Counted from the first letter of the stretch, positions 27,643 through 37,265 are shown. The stretch is 64,000 nucleotides of DNA from Lactobacillus gasseri ATCC 33323 = JCM 1131 (GCF_000014425.1 NC_008530.1:1178001-1242000), one strand, 5' to 3'. Notes: generated from the sequence alone by a model not told the origin. Program-made: numbers and translations.

Positions 27643-29025
27643 TTACTTAGTCTTTAATTCCTTAATAAATTTTACAAAAAAGTCTCCACGTTCTTCAAAA
27701 GTATTAAATTGATCCCAAGAAGCACATGCTGGTGAGAACAAAATAACATCTCCTGCTTCACTCAGTTCATATGCACGTGGAACAGCTTCTTGTAAAGTAT
27801 TAACAATAACAATATCTTTAATACCAGCTTTACGAGCGGCATCAGCTAAAAGATATTTAGTTTCACCATAAAGTACAATTGATTTTACATACTTTTTAAA
27901 TAGCGGAACAAGAGAATCAAACATAAAACCGCGATCTAGTCCACCAGCAATTAAAACTTCTGGCTCTTTAAAAGAAGGAATAGCTACTGTAGCTGCTTCA
28001 ATATTGGTTGATTTTGAATCATTATAAATCTTGCGATCATTGTAAGTCATCACATATTGCAGACGGTGTGTAGCACCAGTAAAAGTACTTAATGCGTATT
28101 GAATATCGCTATCGTCTGCGCCCATTAATTTAGAAATAGCAATTGCTACTAAGCAATTTTGTTGGTTATGAATACCTGGGATCTTAATATCGCTGATCTT
28201 CATAATTTGATGATCATCTTTACTTTCAAGATATTCATCACCAATAAAATAATCTGCTGTCTTATCTGTTTCAGAAAATGTTTGAACCTTAGCTTTAGTT
28301 TTCTTTAATTCTCTGTCTAAAATATTCTTTTGATCAAAGTTAGCAATAAAATAATCATTTTGATCTTGTGATTGAGTAATTCTTAGTTTAGCTTCAACGT
28401 AATTATCAAAGGTCTTATGGTAATCTAAGTGAACATTATTATAGATATCTACAATTGCCGCTACCTTAGGCTTAATATCTGTTACGCCAAGCAATTGGAA
28501 GCTAGACATTTCTACTACAAGTAAATCTTTATCTGTAGCTTTTTCAACGACTTCTGAAATTGGCACACCAATATTACCAACTGCATAAGCATGACCACCA
28601 TTTTTAGATAAATGATGATCCATAATTCTTTGCGTTAGCATGACAGTAGTTGTCTTACCATTTGAACCAGTAACACAAACATATGGAGCTTCACTTACAT
28701 TAAGTGCAATCTCTGGTTCAGTAATAACTGGAATGTTTAGCTTTAGCGCCTTTTCAACCATTGGATTTTCATAAGGAATACCGGGGTTTTTAACAAGATA
28801 GTCAAATTTTTCCTTATCAAAAATCTCTACTGGATGATATCCTGAAATAATTCGAACACCTAATTTATCTAATTCAGCTGCGCGGTCATCATTAGATAAG
28901 TCTTTTTTATCATTTAATGTAAGTTTAGCGCCTAACTTTAAAAGAAGTTTAGCTACTGAAAAGCCACTCTTTCCTAAACCCAAAATTAAAATATTTTTAT
29001 TTTCATATGTTTTTATTTTTTTCAT
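27643..29025 (-). CDS. murD: UDP-N-acetylmuramoylalanine-D-glutamate ligase MurD
   Basis: MurD adds D-glutamate to UDP-MurNAc-L-Ala in the cytosol. The N-terminal Rossmann-like part (ILILGLGKSGFSVAKLL), the ATP motif VTGSNGKTTTVML (near residues 118-130), the NVHLDYHKTF segment and the C-terminal domain signature YNDSKSTN are visible. The length is 460 residues. It lies between mraY and murG in the usual dcw order; murC, murE and murF are not in this cluster. Confidence 0.97.
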   Translation of the reverse strand: MKKIKTYENKNILILGLGKSGFSVAKLLLKLGAKLTLNDKKDLSNDDRAAELDKLGVRIISGYHPVEIFDKEKFDYLVKNPGIPYENPMVEKALKLNIPVITEPEIALNVSEAPYVCVTGSNGKTTTVMLTQRIMDHHLSKNGGHAYAVGNIGVPISEVVEKATDKDLLVVEMSSFQLLGVTDIKPKVAAIVDIYNNVHLDYHKTFDNYVEAKLRITQSQDQNDYFIANFDQKNILDRELKKTKAKVQTFSETDKTADYFIGDEYLESKDDHQIMKISDIKIPGIHNQQNCLVAIAISKLMGADDSDIQYALSTFTGATHRLQYVMTYNDRKIYNDSKSTNIEAATVAIPSFKEPEVLIAGGLDRGFMFDSLVPLFKKYVKSIVLYGETKYLLADAARKAGIKDIVIVNTLQEAVPRAYELSEAGDVILFSPACASWDQFNTFEERGDFFVKFIKELKTK

Positions 29026-29032
29026 TTTAAAA

Positions 29033-29992
29033 TTAACCCCAGATAATTAAATAAATAATGCTTCCAATTAAACCAACAATCCAAAATACAATATCAACTT
29101 TCCATTCAGACCAACCAAGCATTTCAAAATGATGGTGGATTGGTGTCATCTTGAAAATTCTTTTTCCAGTAGTCTGGAAGGAAATGACTTGCAAAATAAC
29201 ACTTAAAGTTTCTAATACAAATACAATTCCGATTAAAAGTAATGACCATGGTCGATGAAGGAAAATTGATACAGTTGCTAATCCTCCACCAAGAGCTAAG
29301 GAACCTGCATCCCCCATGAAAATTTTAGCTGGTTTATGGTTAAAAATAAAGAAGCCAACCAAACCACCAATTACACTGAGCGTAAATGCAACAATTACCC
29401 AATTTTTTTCTTGGTAAGCAATCCAGGCATAAGTCGCATAAGCAATGATAGATAAACCAGTTGCTAAACCATCTAAGCCGTCAGATAGGTTAACTGCATT
29501 TGAAAATCCAACTAACCAAAAAAGTACGAATAAACTAAATAAGAAAGAATTTCTTACCATTCCTGCAAATGGAATATATAATTCAAAGGCAAAATGATCA
29601 CTAAATGCTAGTGCAATAATTAAAGCAGCAATGATAATTTGACCTAACAATTTCTGCCAAGCTTTTAATCCTAAATTACGTTTGAAATATAACTTAATTC
29701 CATCATCTAAGAAACCAATAATTCCATAGCCTAAAAAAGCAATGATTAAAATCCAAGTAGTCTTATTTAAATTTTTCTGCCAAATTAATACCCATAAGGT
29801 AGAAATAACACTGGCAAGCATGAAGACAACTCCACCCATAGTTGGAGTACCGGATTTTTTCTCATGCCATTTTGGCCCTTCATCTCTAATCACTTGCCCT
29901 TCATGCTTCATTCGCATAAAGCCGATAAACAACGGTAAGAAGATGACCGTAAGAGCAAAACTGCTAATGAACGGTATCAAAGAAAACTGCAT
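29033..29992 (-). CDS. mraY: phospho-N-acetylmuramoyl-pentapeptide-transferase MraY
   Basis: MraY moves phospho-MurNAc-pentapeptide to undecaprenyl phosphate, making lipid I. The 319-residue protein has about ten membrane segments, the conserved HxKK-like KSGTPTMGG segment, the catalytic [11 protein letters not shown] loop, the [12 protein letters not shown] motif, [11 protein letters not shown] and the histidine cluster [13 protein letters not shown]. It lies between pbpX and murD. Confidence 0.97.
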   Translation of the reverse strand: MQFSLIPFISSFALTVIFLPLFIGFMRMKHEGQVIRDEGPKWHEKKSGTPTMGGVVFMLASVISTLWVLIWQKNLNKTTWILIIAFLGYGIIGFLDDGIKLYFKRNLGLKAWQKLLGQIIIAALIIALAFSDHFAFELYIPFAGMVRNSFLFSLFVLFWLVGFSNAVNLSDGLDGLATGLSIIAYATYAWIAYQEKNWVIVAFTLSVIGGLVGFFIFNHKPAKIFMGDAGSLALGGGLATVSIFLHRPWSLLLIGIVFVLETLSVILQVISFQTTGKRIFKMTPIHHHFEMLGWSEWKVDIVFWIVGLIGSIIYLIIWG

Positions 29993-30018
29993 TTTGTATT
30001 ACTCCTTTAACTTTTTCA

Positions 30019-32169
30019 TTATTTCAAGTTTACTGATAACTTACTATTTTTATCAATCACTTTTCCAGATGGAATAGATTGTTTTGTAACTTTTCCTTTT
30101 CCATTAATTGTAATAGGAATATCAGTTGTTGTCATAAAGCTATTAACCTCAGATTCTGTCCAGCCGACCATGTTCGGGCAAGTAACCTGGCCACCGGTAA
30201 ATAAGAAAATCTTATCATCAGTACCTTGTTTTACCCCTGCACTAACTGATTGACGACTAACTGTTTTACCAGTTCCAATAATTTCAATTGAAACACCAGC
30301 GTTGTTAGCCTCCTCTTTTGCCTTTTCAACACTTTTACCAGTTAAAGCTGGAACGGTTACTTTTTCATTAATCTTTGCCGTCGAATCAGAAAGAGAAATC
30401 AATCGATTCATAATCGGCTTGAAGATAGAAGAAAGAATTGTTTCTGCTGGCTTAGACATTTTTTGAGGTTGCTTCATTGTTAGATAAACACAATAGCGTG
30501 GATTATTAGCAGGCGTTACTCCAACTACAGAGAAAATATAATTATTATCACCTGTTAAATATCCTCCATGTGGTCCAGCAATTTGAGCCGTACCGGTTTT
30601 CACGGCGATACTCTTTCCTGGCATCTTATAAGCAGCCCCTGTACCATAAGAAGCATTCACGACATCCTGCATCCCCTTTAATACAGTTTTGGCTGTTTTA
30701 GCAGAATAAATTGGAGTTCCAACTTTTGTGCGATGGAATTTTTCTACTACTTTTCCTGAAGGAGAAACTATTTTCTCAACAAATTGTGGCTTCACCATTT
30801 GTCCATTATTTGCTAGAGCACTATATGCTTGCATCATTTGCATCGCATTAACGTTAACACCCTGACCAAACGCTGTAACTGCTTGGTTTAAGGGGGTAGA
30901 AAAGTTTAAAATTCCAGCTGTTTCACCAGGAAGGGTTACCCCCGTTTTTTTACCAATTCTGTATTTATTTAGATACTCTTTCCATGTCTTAGCTCCCATT
31001 TTTTGCTCAAGCTTTACAAAACCAACATTACTTGATCTTGGAAAGGCTTGGCTAAATGGAATACTGCCCCAACCACTATTATTCCAGTCATGAATTGTTG
31101 ATCCTTGAACAGTAACTGCGCCAGACTTATATTGCTCATTAGGGTTGTAATTTCCACTCTCAATTGCACTCGAATAAGTTAAAACCTTAAAAACTGAACC
31201 TGGTTCATAGGAATCTTGAACTAGTATATTACGCCAAGAAGTATCTAAGCCTTGTTTGGTCTGAGGGTTAAAAGTAGGACGCTGAGAAGCAGCTAAAATT
31301 TTACCAGTTTGGATATCTTCTACAACTGCTGTTAAGGCCTTCGGCTTATATTTATCTTGTACTTGAGACATTAGAACTTCCAAATAACTTTGGAGTCTTG
31401 AATCCAGTGTTAAGTAAATATTATCGCCATCTTGGGTTGCGCGAGTTGCCTTTTGACCATTAGGCAATTGATAATTTTCCGCGTCGACAAATGCTTCGCG
31501 ATAACCATCTTTACCAGCTAGCTGTTTATCAAAATAGGCTTCAATTCCCATAGTACCAACTAAATTACTTGTTCCTTGACTTTTTTGAGGTTGAGCTAAA
31601 CCAATAATATGAGAAGCAAAATTGCCATTTGGATAAAGCCTAGATGGTGTTTCGATAAATTTAATTCCTGGTAGCTTCATTGCCTCAATCTTTTTCTTTT
31701 GAGACAAAGTTAAGCCAGTACCTGCGGAACCAAATTCTACCTGAAAAGCCTTATGCTTAGGAGTCAAATATGAATATATCTTTTCTTCACTTAACGGAAG
31801 CACCTCAGCCAATTTTTGTGCTGTCTTATGCTTATTAGTCACATACATCGGCTTATTATGATAATCAATCGAACTCTTGTCTAAAATTGCATATATGGTA
31901 AAAACATGAGCATCTTCGGCAAGAGTTAAACCATTTTTATCATAAATTGTTCCTCTCGTTGCTTTTAGAACTTCATTTCGACGGTAAATTTGATTTACTC
32001 GTTTATTTAAATTCTCACCAGCAACCTGATTCGAAATACCTATATATAAAAATCTACCTATAAATACAAGAAAAACCAAAGCCAAGACTAGCTGGAGGAT
32101 TCTCCCCACCGTAAAGCGGTAGCCGTGGGCTTTGGATCTATTTCTATTTAAGTTATTAAACTTTTTCAT
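30019..32169 (-). CDS. pbpX: class B penicillin-binding protein 2X with PASTA domains
   Basis: The septal transpeptidase partner of FtsW. A basic N terminus and one membrane anchor (about residues 22-45) precede the dimerisation domain. The transpeptidase has SVFK (S325, K328), SSN (379-381) and KTG (524-526). Two PASTA repeats end the protein (about 604-660 and 661-716), the second starting VTCPNMVGWTESEV. At 716 residues it matches PBP2X of streptococci and lactobacilli. Its ATG overlaps the ftsL stop by one base. Confidence 0.95.
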   Translation of the reverse strand: MKKFNNLNRNRSKAHGYRFTVGRILQLVLALVFLVFIGRFLYIGISNQVAGENLNKRVNQIYRRNEVLKATRGTIYDKNGLTLAEDAHVFTIYAILDKSSIDYHNKPMYVTNKHKTAQKLAEVLPLSEEKIYSYLTPKHKAFQVEFGSAGTGLTLSQKKKIEAMKLPGIKFIETPSRLYPNGNFASHIIGLAQPQKSQGTSNLVGTMGIEAYFDKQLAGKDGYREAFVDAENYQLPNGQKATRATQDGDNIYLTLDSRLQSYLEVLMSQVQDKYKPKALTAVVEDIQTGKILAASQRPTFNPQTKQGLDTSWRNILVQDSYEPGSVFKVLTYSSAIESGNYNPNEQYKSGAVTVQGSTIHDWNNSGWGSIPFSQAFPRSSNVGFVKLEQKMGAKTWKEYLNKYRIGKKTGVTLPGETAGILNFSTPLNQAVTAFGQGVNVNAMQMMQAYSALANNGQMVKPQFVEKIVSPSGKVVEKFHRTKVGTPIYSAKTAKTVLKGMQDVVNASYGTGAAYKMPGKSIAVKTGTAQIAGPHGGYLTGDNNYIFSVVGVTPANNPRYCVYLTMKQPQKMSKPAETILSSIFKPIMNRLISLSDSTAKINEKVTVPALTGKSVEKAKEEANNAGVSIEIIGTGKTVSRQSVSAGVKQGTDDKIFLFTGGQVTCPNMVGWTESEVNSFMTTTDIPITINGKGKVTKQSIPSGKVIDKNSKLSVNLK

Positions 32170-32531
32170 TAACGGACATTCCTAATGTTACTCTCGACCA
32201 AGTGCAAGCCTTGATCACGGGCAATTTTATTAATTCTAGTAGTTGACGTTAATTCACCAATCTCCTGACGAAGATCAGTGTTATGACTTTTTTGAGAAAT
32301 TATCGTCTGCTCAACATTTGCTAGCTGGTGCTGAGCACTAGTAGCAGAAATGCTGGCTGAAACCAATAAAATCATTAATCCTAATGTAATAAGTGAACCT
32401 AAAACGACTAAACTTTTTTCAAATGCTGTCCAAGGAACGCTTTTGGGATTAAGAACAATTGCTTTCTTTGGCTGCTCAGTCTGCTGTTGACTTTGTTGAT
32501 AATTTAAATTTCTTGCTGAGCTATCAGCCAT
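32169..32531 (-). CDS. ftsL: cell division protein FtsL
   Basis: A 120-residue bitopic protein: a polar N-terminal 35 residues, one membrane helix (FEKSLVVLGSLITLGLMILLVSA trimmed to about 38-60) and an extracellular leucine-zipper-like coiled coil (HQLANVEQTIISQKSHNTDL) ending in the typical RDQGLHLVESNIRNV segment. It bridges DivIB and the FtsW-PBP2X pair. Identity rests on this topology and on its place between rsmH and pbpX. Confidence 0.92.
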   Translation of the reverse strand: MADSSARNLNYQQSQQQTEQPKKAIVLNPKSVPWTAFEKSLVVLGSLITLGLMILLVSASISATSAQHQLANVEQTIISQKSHNTDLRQEIGELTSTTRINKIARDQGLHLVESNIRNVR

Positions 32532-32561
32532 CTTCTTCTCCTTAAATATTAACTAAAAAAA

Positions 32562-33509
32562 CTATAATTTCTCTGCAACCCTTAACTTGGCACTGTGTGA
32601 GCGGTTATTTTCTTCTAATTCATCACTACTTGCCATGATAGGTTTGCGACTAATTAATCGCAATGTTGGTTTACTGTCAGCCGGGATCATCGGCATTCCG
32701 CGTGGTATCTCGACTTCAGAATACTTTTTAAAGATCTTCTTGACGATCTTATCTTCATGAGACTGAAAAGTAATTACGCTAATTCGACCACCCGGTTTCA
32801 ATAGCTTAATTGCTTCCTCAAGAGATTCTTGTAATACACCTAATTCATTGTTAACTGCAACTCGAATTGCTTGAAAGCTCTTCTTAGCAGGATGCCCTCC
32901 ACTTCGTCTTGCATATGCTGGAATTGCATCCTTAATTACATCTACCAAATCAAATGTAGTTACAATCGGTTTTTCTCTTCTTCGATCTACTATCTTTCTA
33001 GCAATCTGACGAGAAAACTTTTCATCTCCGTACTTATACAAAATGTCACTTAGTTCTTTTTGTGACCAAGTATTTACAATTGTATAGGCATCTAACTCTT
33101 GGCTTTGATCCATCCTCATATCTAATCGAGCGTCAAATCGATAAGAGAAACCACGTTCAGGTTGATCAAACTGCGGAGACGAAACTCCAAGATCGTAATA
33201 AATACCATCTATCCCATCTGAAATTCCCAGCTCTACCAGATTTTCTTTCAAATGACAGAAGTTATCATGAACCAGTATTAGCTTTGGTTCAGCTCCTGGC
33301 TTCAATTCCTCAGCAAAACTTTCTTTTGCCATCGAAATTGCATATTCATCTTGATCAAATCCAATAACTGTTCCTCTATTCAACTTACTGAGTAGATATC
33401 GGGCATGACCGCCACCACCAAAAGTTGCGTCAACATAAAGACCATCATCTTTTGGATTTAAATTGTCTATTGTTTCGTGCAAAAGCACACTTTTATGCTT
33501 GAATTTCAT
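32562..33509 (-). CDS. rsmH: 16S rRNA (cytosine(1402)-N4)-methyltransferase RsmH
   Basis: RsmH methylates C1402 in the decoding site. The start [13 protein letters not shown], the SAM motif [36 protein letters not shown] and the C-terminal [15 protein letters not shown] segment are all diagnostic. The length is 315 residues. It begins 5 bases after mraZ, as usual in the dcw cluster. Confidence 0.97.
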   Translation of the reverse strand: MKFKHKSVLLHETIDNLNPKDDGLYVDATFGGGGHARYLLSKLNRGTVIGFDQDEYAISMAKESFAEELKPGAEPKLILVHDNFCHLKENLVELGISDGIDGIYYDLGVSSPQFDQPERGFSYRFDARLDMRMDQSQELDAYTIVNTWSQKELSDILYKYGDEKFSRQIARKIVDRRREKPIVTTFDLVDVIKDAIPAYARRSGGHPAKKSFQAIRVAVNNELGVLQESLEEAIKLLKPGGRISVITFQSHEDKIVKKIFKKYSEVEIPRGMPMIPADSKPTLRLISRKPIMASSDELEENNRSHSAKLRVAEKL

Positions 33510-33514
33510 AATTT

Positions 33515-33946
33515 TTATAACTCGATGTCATCCAAGTCTTCTGCGATATCGTCATAGTTCTCATTGGCCTCTTCCGAGAAATCATTCCAGCGTTCTGCTG
33601 ACCAAATTTCAATTCGATTAGAAACACCAACGATCACACATTCCTTAATGAGTGCGGCATGCTCTTTCAGCGTCATGGTCAGATTAACACGTCCTTGCTT
33701 GTCGAACTCACTCTCCATCGCACCTGAGTAGAAAAGACGCGTAAATTTACGTGCACTTCTCTTAGTCAGTGGAAGTTTGGCTAACTTAGCCTCAATTTTT
33801 TGCCATTCTTCAATGGGATAGCCAAAAATACAGCCCTCCATTCCACGAGTAAATACCATCTTCTCGCCAATCTCGTCTCTAAATTTGGCCGGTATAATGA
33901 GCCGCCCTTTACTGTCGAGATTATGATGATACTCGCCCATGAACAT
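33515..33946 (-). CDS. mraZ: transcriptional regulator MraZ
   Basis: MraZ is an AbrB-fold ring-forming DNA-binding protein that controls the dcw operon it heads. The 143-residue protein has the tandem MraZ motifs: [16 protein letters not shown] in the first half and [16 protein letters not shown] in the second. Three GTGG repeats at 10-bp spacing just upstream (33977-34000) are its likely operator. The ATG at 33946 is preceded by AAGGGGG. Confidence 0.96.
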   Translation of the reverse strand: MFMGEYHHNLDSKGRLIIPAKFRDEIGEKMVFTRGMEGCIFGYPIEEWQKIEAKLAKLPLTKRSARKFTRLFYSGAMESEFDKQGRVNLTMTLKEHAALIKECVIVGVSNRIEIWSAERWNDFSEEANENYDDIAEDLDDIEL

Positions 33947-33976
33947 GGTCTAGCCCCCTTTCCAATGAATAATTTA

Positions 33977-34000
33977 CCACACTTCCCCACTTTCTACCAC
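33977..34000 (-). promoter_or_regulatory. MraZ-box array upstream of mraZ
   Basis: Three GTGG cores on the minus strand begin exactly 10 bp apart (plus-strand CCAC at 33977, 33987 and 33997). MraZ boxes known in other bacteria are TGGG-like direct repeats with 5-base spacers, also a 10-bp period. The array lies between the proposed promoter and the mraZ Shine-Dalgarno. Confidence 0.8.
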
Positions 34001-34032
34001 AAGTTTTGCACTTTTTATTTAGATATTCTGTT

Positions 34033-34060
34033 ATTTTATGATAATTATAATTTTATCCAA
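34033..34060 (-). promoter_or_regulatory. candidate promoter of the mraZ/dcw operon
   Basis: On the minus strand TTGGAT (34055-34060), a 16-base spacer and TAAAAT (34033-34038). The transcript would start near 34026 and carry the GTGG repeats in its leader. Confidence 0.6.
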
Positions 34061-34061
34061 A

Positions 34062-34091
34062 ACAAAATGCCCTTATCACAAGGATAAGAGC
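34062..34091 (-). terminator. terminator of the DUF3397 gene
   Basis: On the minus strand, GCTCTTATC pairs with GATAAGGGC around a short CTTGT loop, followed by an interrupted U-run (ATTTTGTTTT). It lies between the DUF3397 stop and the mraZ promoter. Confidence 0.75.
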
Positions 34092-34126
34092 ACTTTAAAC
34101 TTTAATAAAGAAAGTGGGGAAAAACG

Positions 34127-34462
34127 TTATAATAACAGCAAAATTATGAGTCCTACATACCAAACAATGGATGAAGCAGCCAGATAGTGCCACAACGTAC
34201 CTAAAGTTTTAGCAACAGAGATATTTTTATTCTTGATAGCGGTATAAACAGAAACAATTACTACCAAAATAAAATACAATAAAAAGCCATAAGGTAAAAA
34301 TGACGGTTGCTTAGTTTCTTGCGTTAAGAGCTGACAAGCTACTATGAAAAAAAATGGCAAAATATCATAACCACTAAATTGAGCTTTAGGAAAAAGCTTC
34401 ATCAGAAAAGCTGCAACAACAATTCCACATAAAGGGACTAAAAAGATAAGCAAAAAATTCAT
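34127..34462 (-). CDS. DUF3397 family membrane protein
   Basis: A 111-residue integral membrane protein with about four hydrophobic segments (residues 2-22, 31-48, 57-75 and 90-111). It resembles the DUF3397 family, which lactobacilli and enterococci carry directly upstream of mraZ. No catalytic residues stand out and no function is known. The ATG is preceded by GGAGG. It ends at a terminator, so it appears to be a separate unit from the dcw operon. Confidence 0.82.
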   Translation of the reverse strand: MNFLLIFLVPLCGIVVAAFLMKLFPKAQFSGYDILPFFFIVACQLLTQETKQPSFLPYGFLLYFILVVIVSVYTAIKNKNISVAKTLGTLWHYLAASSIVWYVGLIILLLL

Positions 34463-34560
34463 GAAAGACCTCCAATAAGTTTATTTTAAACTATTTCAAT
34501 TAAATATAAAATTATAATTAAAATCATGGTAAACTAGAATTATTAATTTAGGAGGCAGCT

Positions 34561-34689
34561 ATGAGAAAACGTAAGAAAAAATCTGGATTTCAAAAATTAA
34601 CTATTGTTATGGCCTGGTTCATGGCAGTGATTACCCTTCTTGGTGTAGTAGCTACTGCCTTAATCGGAACTGGTGTCTTTCAATTTTAA
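34561..34689 (+). CDS. DUF4044 family small membrane protein, 42 residues
   Basis: A 42-codon reading frame with a consensus AGGAGG 5 bases before the ATG. It starts MRKRKKKSGFQKL and continues as one membrane helix (about residues 14-40, VMAWFMAVITLLGVVATALIG), ending in VFQF. The basic cap plus single helix matches the DUF4044 family of short lactic acid bacterial proteins. It is transcribed divergently from the DUF3397 gene and ends at a strong hairpin (34701-34737). Function unknown. Confidence 0.85.
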   Translation: MRKRKKKSGFQKLTIVMAWFMAVITLLGVVATALIGTGVFQF

Positions 34690-34700
34690 TTATTTTATGC

Positions 34701-34737
34701 AAAAAAGGAGTCGCAAAATTGCGACTCCTTTTTGTTT
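34701..34737. terminator. bidirectional terminator between the DUF4044 gene and mreD
   Basis: A near-perfect stem AAGGAGTCGCAA / TTGCGACTCCTT, with T-rich exits on both strands. It sits between the convergent stops at 34689 and 34736. Confidence 0.93.
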
Positions 34738-35269
34738 AAAAATAATATTCTTTTTTCAAAAATGGATACTCTTCAGCAAGTTTTACCCAAAACCAATAAG
34801 TACACAAAACTAAGATAAAACACCATAGCAAATTAGGTAAAATACTATTTAAAAAACTTGCAAAAGATAATTGAATCATCCCTACCATATTTAATGTTAG
34901 ATAAACATAAAAGCTCACACAGAGATAAACAACTAAACAAATTAATAAGCGAAACCAAAATACTTCTGGAAGAAAGCGAGCACTCTGTTGAATAAGAAAA
35001 CAAATTAAAGGAAATGCTACAGTATAGATACCAATGACTCCTAAATAGTAAAGGTCCGCAATAAATCCTAAGCCCAAGCAAAGCCAGATATTGGCGTCAT
35101 TTTTATCATCGCATAGGGCTATTAGCGTAATACCAACAACTGTCAGCCAGCAGCTGCCAGAGAAGCCCCGATGAAAGATAAAAGTCTGCAAATTATAGGC
35201 TAGGACTCCATCCAAAATTAGCGCCATAAATAAGGCAATGGCAACATACCATCGACGTAATTCTGCCAT
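34736..35269 (-). CDS. mreD: rod shape-determining protein MreD
   Basis: A 177-residue membrane protein with five to six hydrophobic segments, poorly conserved in sequence as is usual for MreD. LCLGFIADLYYLGVIGIYTV matches the conserved FxxGLxxDxxxxxxxG pattern of the family. Identity rests on this and on its place after mreC, whose stop overlaps the mreD start by one base. It is the last gene of mreBCD. Confidence 0.9.
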   Translation of the reverse strand: MAELRRWYVAIALFMALILDGVLAYNLQTFIFHRGFSGSCWLTVVGITLIALCDDKNDANIWLCLGLGFIADLYYLGVIGIYTVAFPLICFLIQQSARFLPEVFWFRLLICLVVYLCVSFYVYLTLNMVGMIQLSFASFLNSILPNLLWCFILVLCTYWFWVKLAEEYPFLKKEYYF

Positions 35270-36120
35270 TACTCTTCAACCTTTCTCTTAATTACAGATA
35301 CAACTGATGGATCATTAAGATTACCAGCTGGTTGAATTTCAACAACATCTGATAAACCAAAAGTATCTCGTGTTGTCTTTGTAACTGTTCCGATTAAAAG
35401 ACCTTTCGGTGATAAACCACCCATTCCACTAGTATAAACTCGAGTGCCTTTCTTTAATTTCTGTCCATCAACCACTTGAGTAAAAGCTAATTGATTGTTA
35501 CCTTCAACAGAAATCACACCATGCACCTTTTTACCATTGGCTGCATCTGCTTCTACAGCAAACTTATTTGTAGATTTATCAGTTGTAGTAATTAATTCAA
35601 CTTTAGAAGTTGTACTATTTACTTCAACCACTCTTCCGATTACGCCTTTACCAGACATTACTGGCATATTTTTCTTGACTCCAGCTCTTGAACCTTGATC
35701 AATAACTAATAAATCTGACCAAGTATCCGCAGCACGAGAAATTACCGAACCATTGATGATAGTATAGTCGGTTAAAGTCTTCTTTAATTCTAGAGCTTGT
35801 TTTAATTGCGTATTTTCTGCTTCTAAAGAGCTGTTCCGTGCCTTAGTTTGAGCAAGGTTATCGATTTGTTTTTTTAAATGATCATTTTCAGCTTGAGTAT
35901 TGAATAAATCTTCGACATTAGCCACTCCATTAGAAACCAAATTAATTGGCCAATTCACTACTCTTGTAACAATTGAAACTGTATCATTACCAATTTTTTG
36001 AACTAAGAATGGCGTTTCTCTCTTATTACGTAAGCGGACGGAAATAGATAACATACTTAAAACTAAAATAACTAGTACGAAAATTGTCAATAACTTTTTG
36101 TTTTTGAGAAATTTTTTCAT
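35269..36120 (-). CDS. mreC: rod shape-determining protein MreC
   Basis: A 283-residue bitopic protein: a short basic N terminus, one membrane helix (residues 9-27, LLTIFVLVILVLSMLSISV), a coiled coil (about 70-110) and the two-barrel extracellular MreC domain with DQGSRAGVKKNMPVM and the late GLLIGTVTKTT segments. MreC links the MreB filaments to wall synthases. A terminator-like hairpin lies between mreB and this gene, only about 33 bases before its ATG. Confidence 0.95.
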   Translation of the reverse strand: MKKFLKNKKLLTIFVLVILVLSMLSISVRLRNKRETPFLVQKIGNDTVSIVTRVVNWPINLVSNGVANVEDLFNTQAENDHLKKQIDNLAQTKARNSSLEAENTQLKQALELKKTLTDYTIINGSVISRAADTWSDLLVIDQGSRAGVKKNMPVMSGKGVIGRVVEVNSTTSKVELITTTDKSTNKFAVEADAANGKKVHGVISVEGNNQLAFTQVVDGQKLKKGTRVYTSGMGGLSPKGLLIGTVTKTTRDTFGLSDVVEIQPAGNLNDPSVVSVIKRKVEE

Positions 36121-36152
36121 CTACTACTATCTTCCTAATTTAAAAGTTAATA

Positions 36153-36180
36153 GAAAAAGACCGGCTTTTACGCCGGTCTC
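36153..36180 (-). terminator. intrinsic terminator between mreB and mreC
   Basis: On the minus strand, a GC-rich perfect 8-bp stem AGACCGGC / GCCGGTCT with a 6-base loop, followed by UUUUUC. It begins 5 bases after the mreB stop. Confidence 0.9.
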
Positions 36181-36184
36181 CAAA

Positions 36185-37186
36185 TTAACGTCTCTTACGC
36201 ATAACTTCAATATTTTTGAGAGATTCACCGGTACCAATTGCAACACAATCAAGTGGATCTTGAGCAATAAAGACTGGAACTTTAGTAGCGTCTGAAATAA
36301 CCTCTGGTAAGTTCTTCAAAAGAGCTCCACCACCTGTTAACACAATACCATGGTCAATAACGTCCGCAGCGATTTCTGGAGATGTTTCTTCCAAAGTCTC
36401 TTTAATCGCTACAATAATATTTTGAACTACTTCTTGAATTGCCTTTGCAACATCTTCTGCATCAATATCAATTGATTTTGGCAATCCTGTTACAAGGTCA
36501 CGACCACGAATGTTCATTGATTCAATTTCTTTTGCCTTTTCAACTGAAGCAGAAGCAATCTGAATCTTAATTGTTTCAGCAGTTCGTTCACCAATTAATA
36601 AATTGTAGTTTTGGTGAATGTAAGTTGCAATTGCACTATTGAACTTATCTCCTGCCATTCTAGTAGAACGGGAGGATACAATACCACCTAATGAAATAGT
36701 TGCAACATCAGTAGTTCCACCACCAATATCAACTACCATTGAGCCGGTTGGATCCATAACAGGAAGACCAGCACCAATAGCTGCTGCAAACGGTTCTTCA
36801 ATCACGTATGCTTCACGTGCACCTGCAACTCTAGCCGCGTCAATAACTGCTCTCTTTTCAACTTCTGTTACACCTGAAGGCACACAGATCATAGCAGCAG
36901 GCTTTGAATTACCCACAGTCTTTTCCATGAAATATTTGAGCATTGCAGCAGTTGTATCGTAGTCAGCAATTACTCCATCTTTCATCGGACGAATAGCAAC
37001 AATTGAGCCGGGAGTTCTACCAATCATTTCTTTGGCTTCTGAACCAACAGCAATAACTTCACCCGTTTGAGTATTTTTAGCAACAACAGAAGGCTCGCGC
37101 AAAACAATACCCTTACCTTCAATATAAACGAGTGTGTTGGCAGTTCCCAAATCAATCCCAATATTTTTAGATCCTAATCCAAACAC
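36185..37186 (-). CDS. mreB: rod shape-determining actin-like protein MreB
   Basis: An actin-like ATPase of 333 residues that guides side-wall synthesis. The phosphate 1 motif [13 protein letters not shown], the phosphate 2 motif [14 protein letters not shown] and the adenosine motif [14 protein letters not shown] are all present. The start is GTG at 37186, 7 bases after AAGGAGAG. Context mreB-mreC-mreD marks it as the MreB proper; the paralogue at 57617-58606 is the Mbl-like copy. Confidence 0.96.
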   Translation of the reverse strand: MFGLGSKNIGIDLGTANTLVYIEGKGIVLREPSVVAKNTQTGEVIAVGSEAKEMIGRTPGSIVAIRPMKDGVIADYDTTAAMLKYFMEKTVGNSKPAAMICVPSGVTEVEKRAVIDAARVAGAREAYVIEEPFAAAIGAGLPVMDPTGSMVVDIGGGTTDVATISLGGIVSSRSTRMAGDKFNSAIATYIHQNYNLLIGERTAETIKIQIASASVEKAKEIESMNIRGRDLVTGLPKSIDIDAEDVAKAIQEVVQNIIVAIKETLEETSPEIAADVIDHGIVLTGGGALLKNLPEVISDATKVPVFIAQDPLDCVAIGTGESLKNIEVMRKRR

Positions 37187-37256
37187 GCAAAATCTCTCCT
37201 TAAATTTATCTCTTTAATTATTTTAGCCTAAATCGTATCTTTATTTAGTCTTAGAT

Positions 37257-37265
37257 ATTATAGCA
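37257..37265 (-). promoter_or_regulatory. extended -10 promoter for mreB
   Basis: On the minus strand TGCTATAAT, a consensus extended -10 box, about 70 bases before the mreB start. TTTACA lies 15 bases further upstream as a short-spaced -35. Confidence 0.65.

Noticed and set aside
29742-30077. 111-residue plus-strand frame across the mraY-pbpX junction
   Set aside because: It spans the conserved start of mraY and the PASTA end of pbpX in antisense.
33062-33367. 101-residue plus-strand frame inside rsmH
   Set aside because: Antisense to the conserved methyltransferase domain, no ribosome site.
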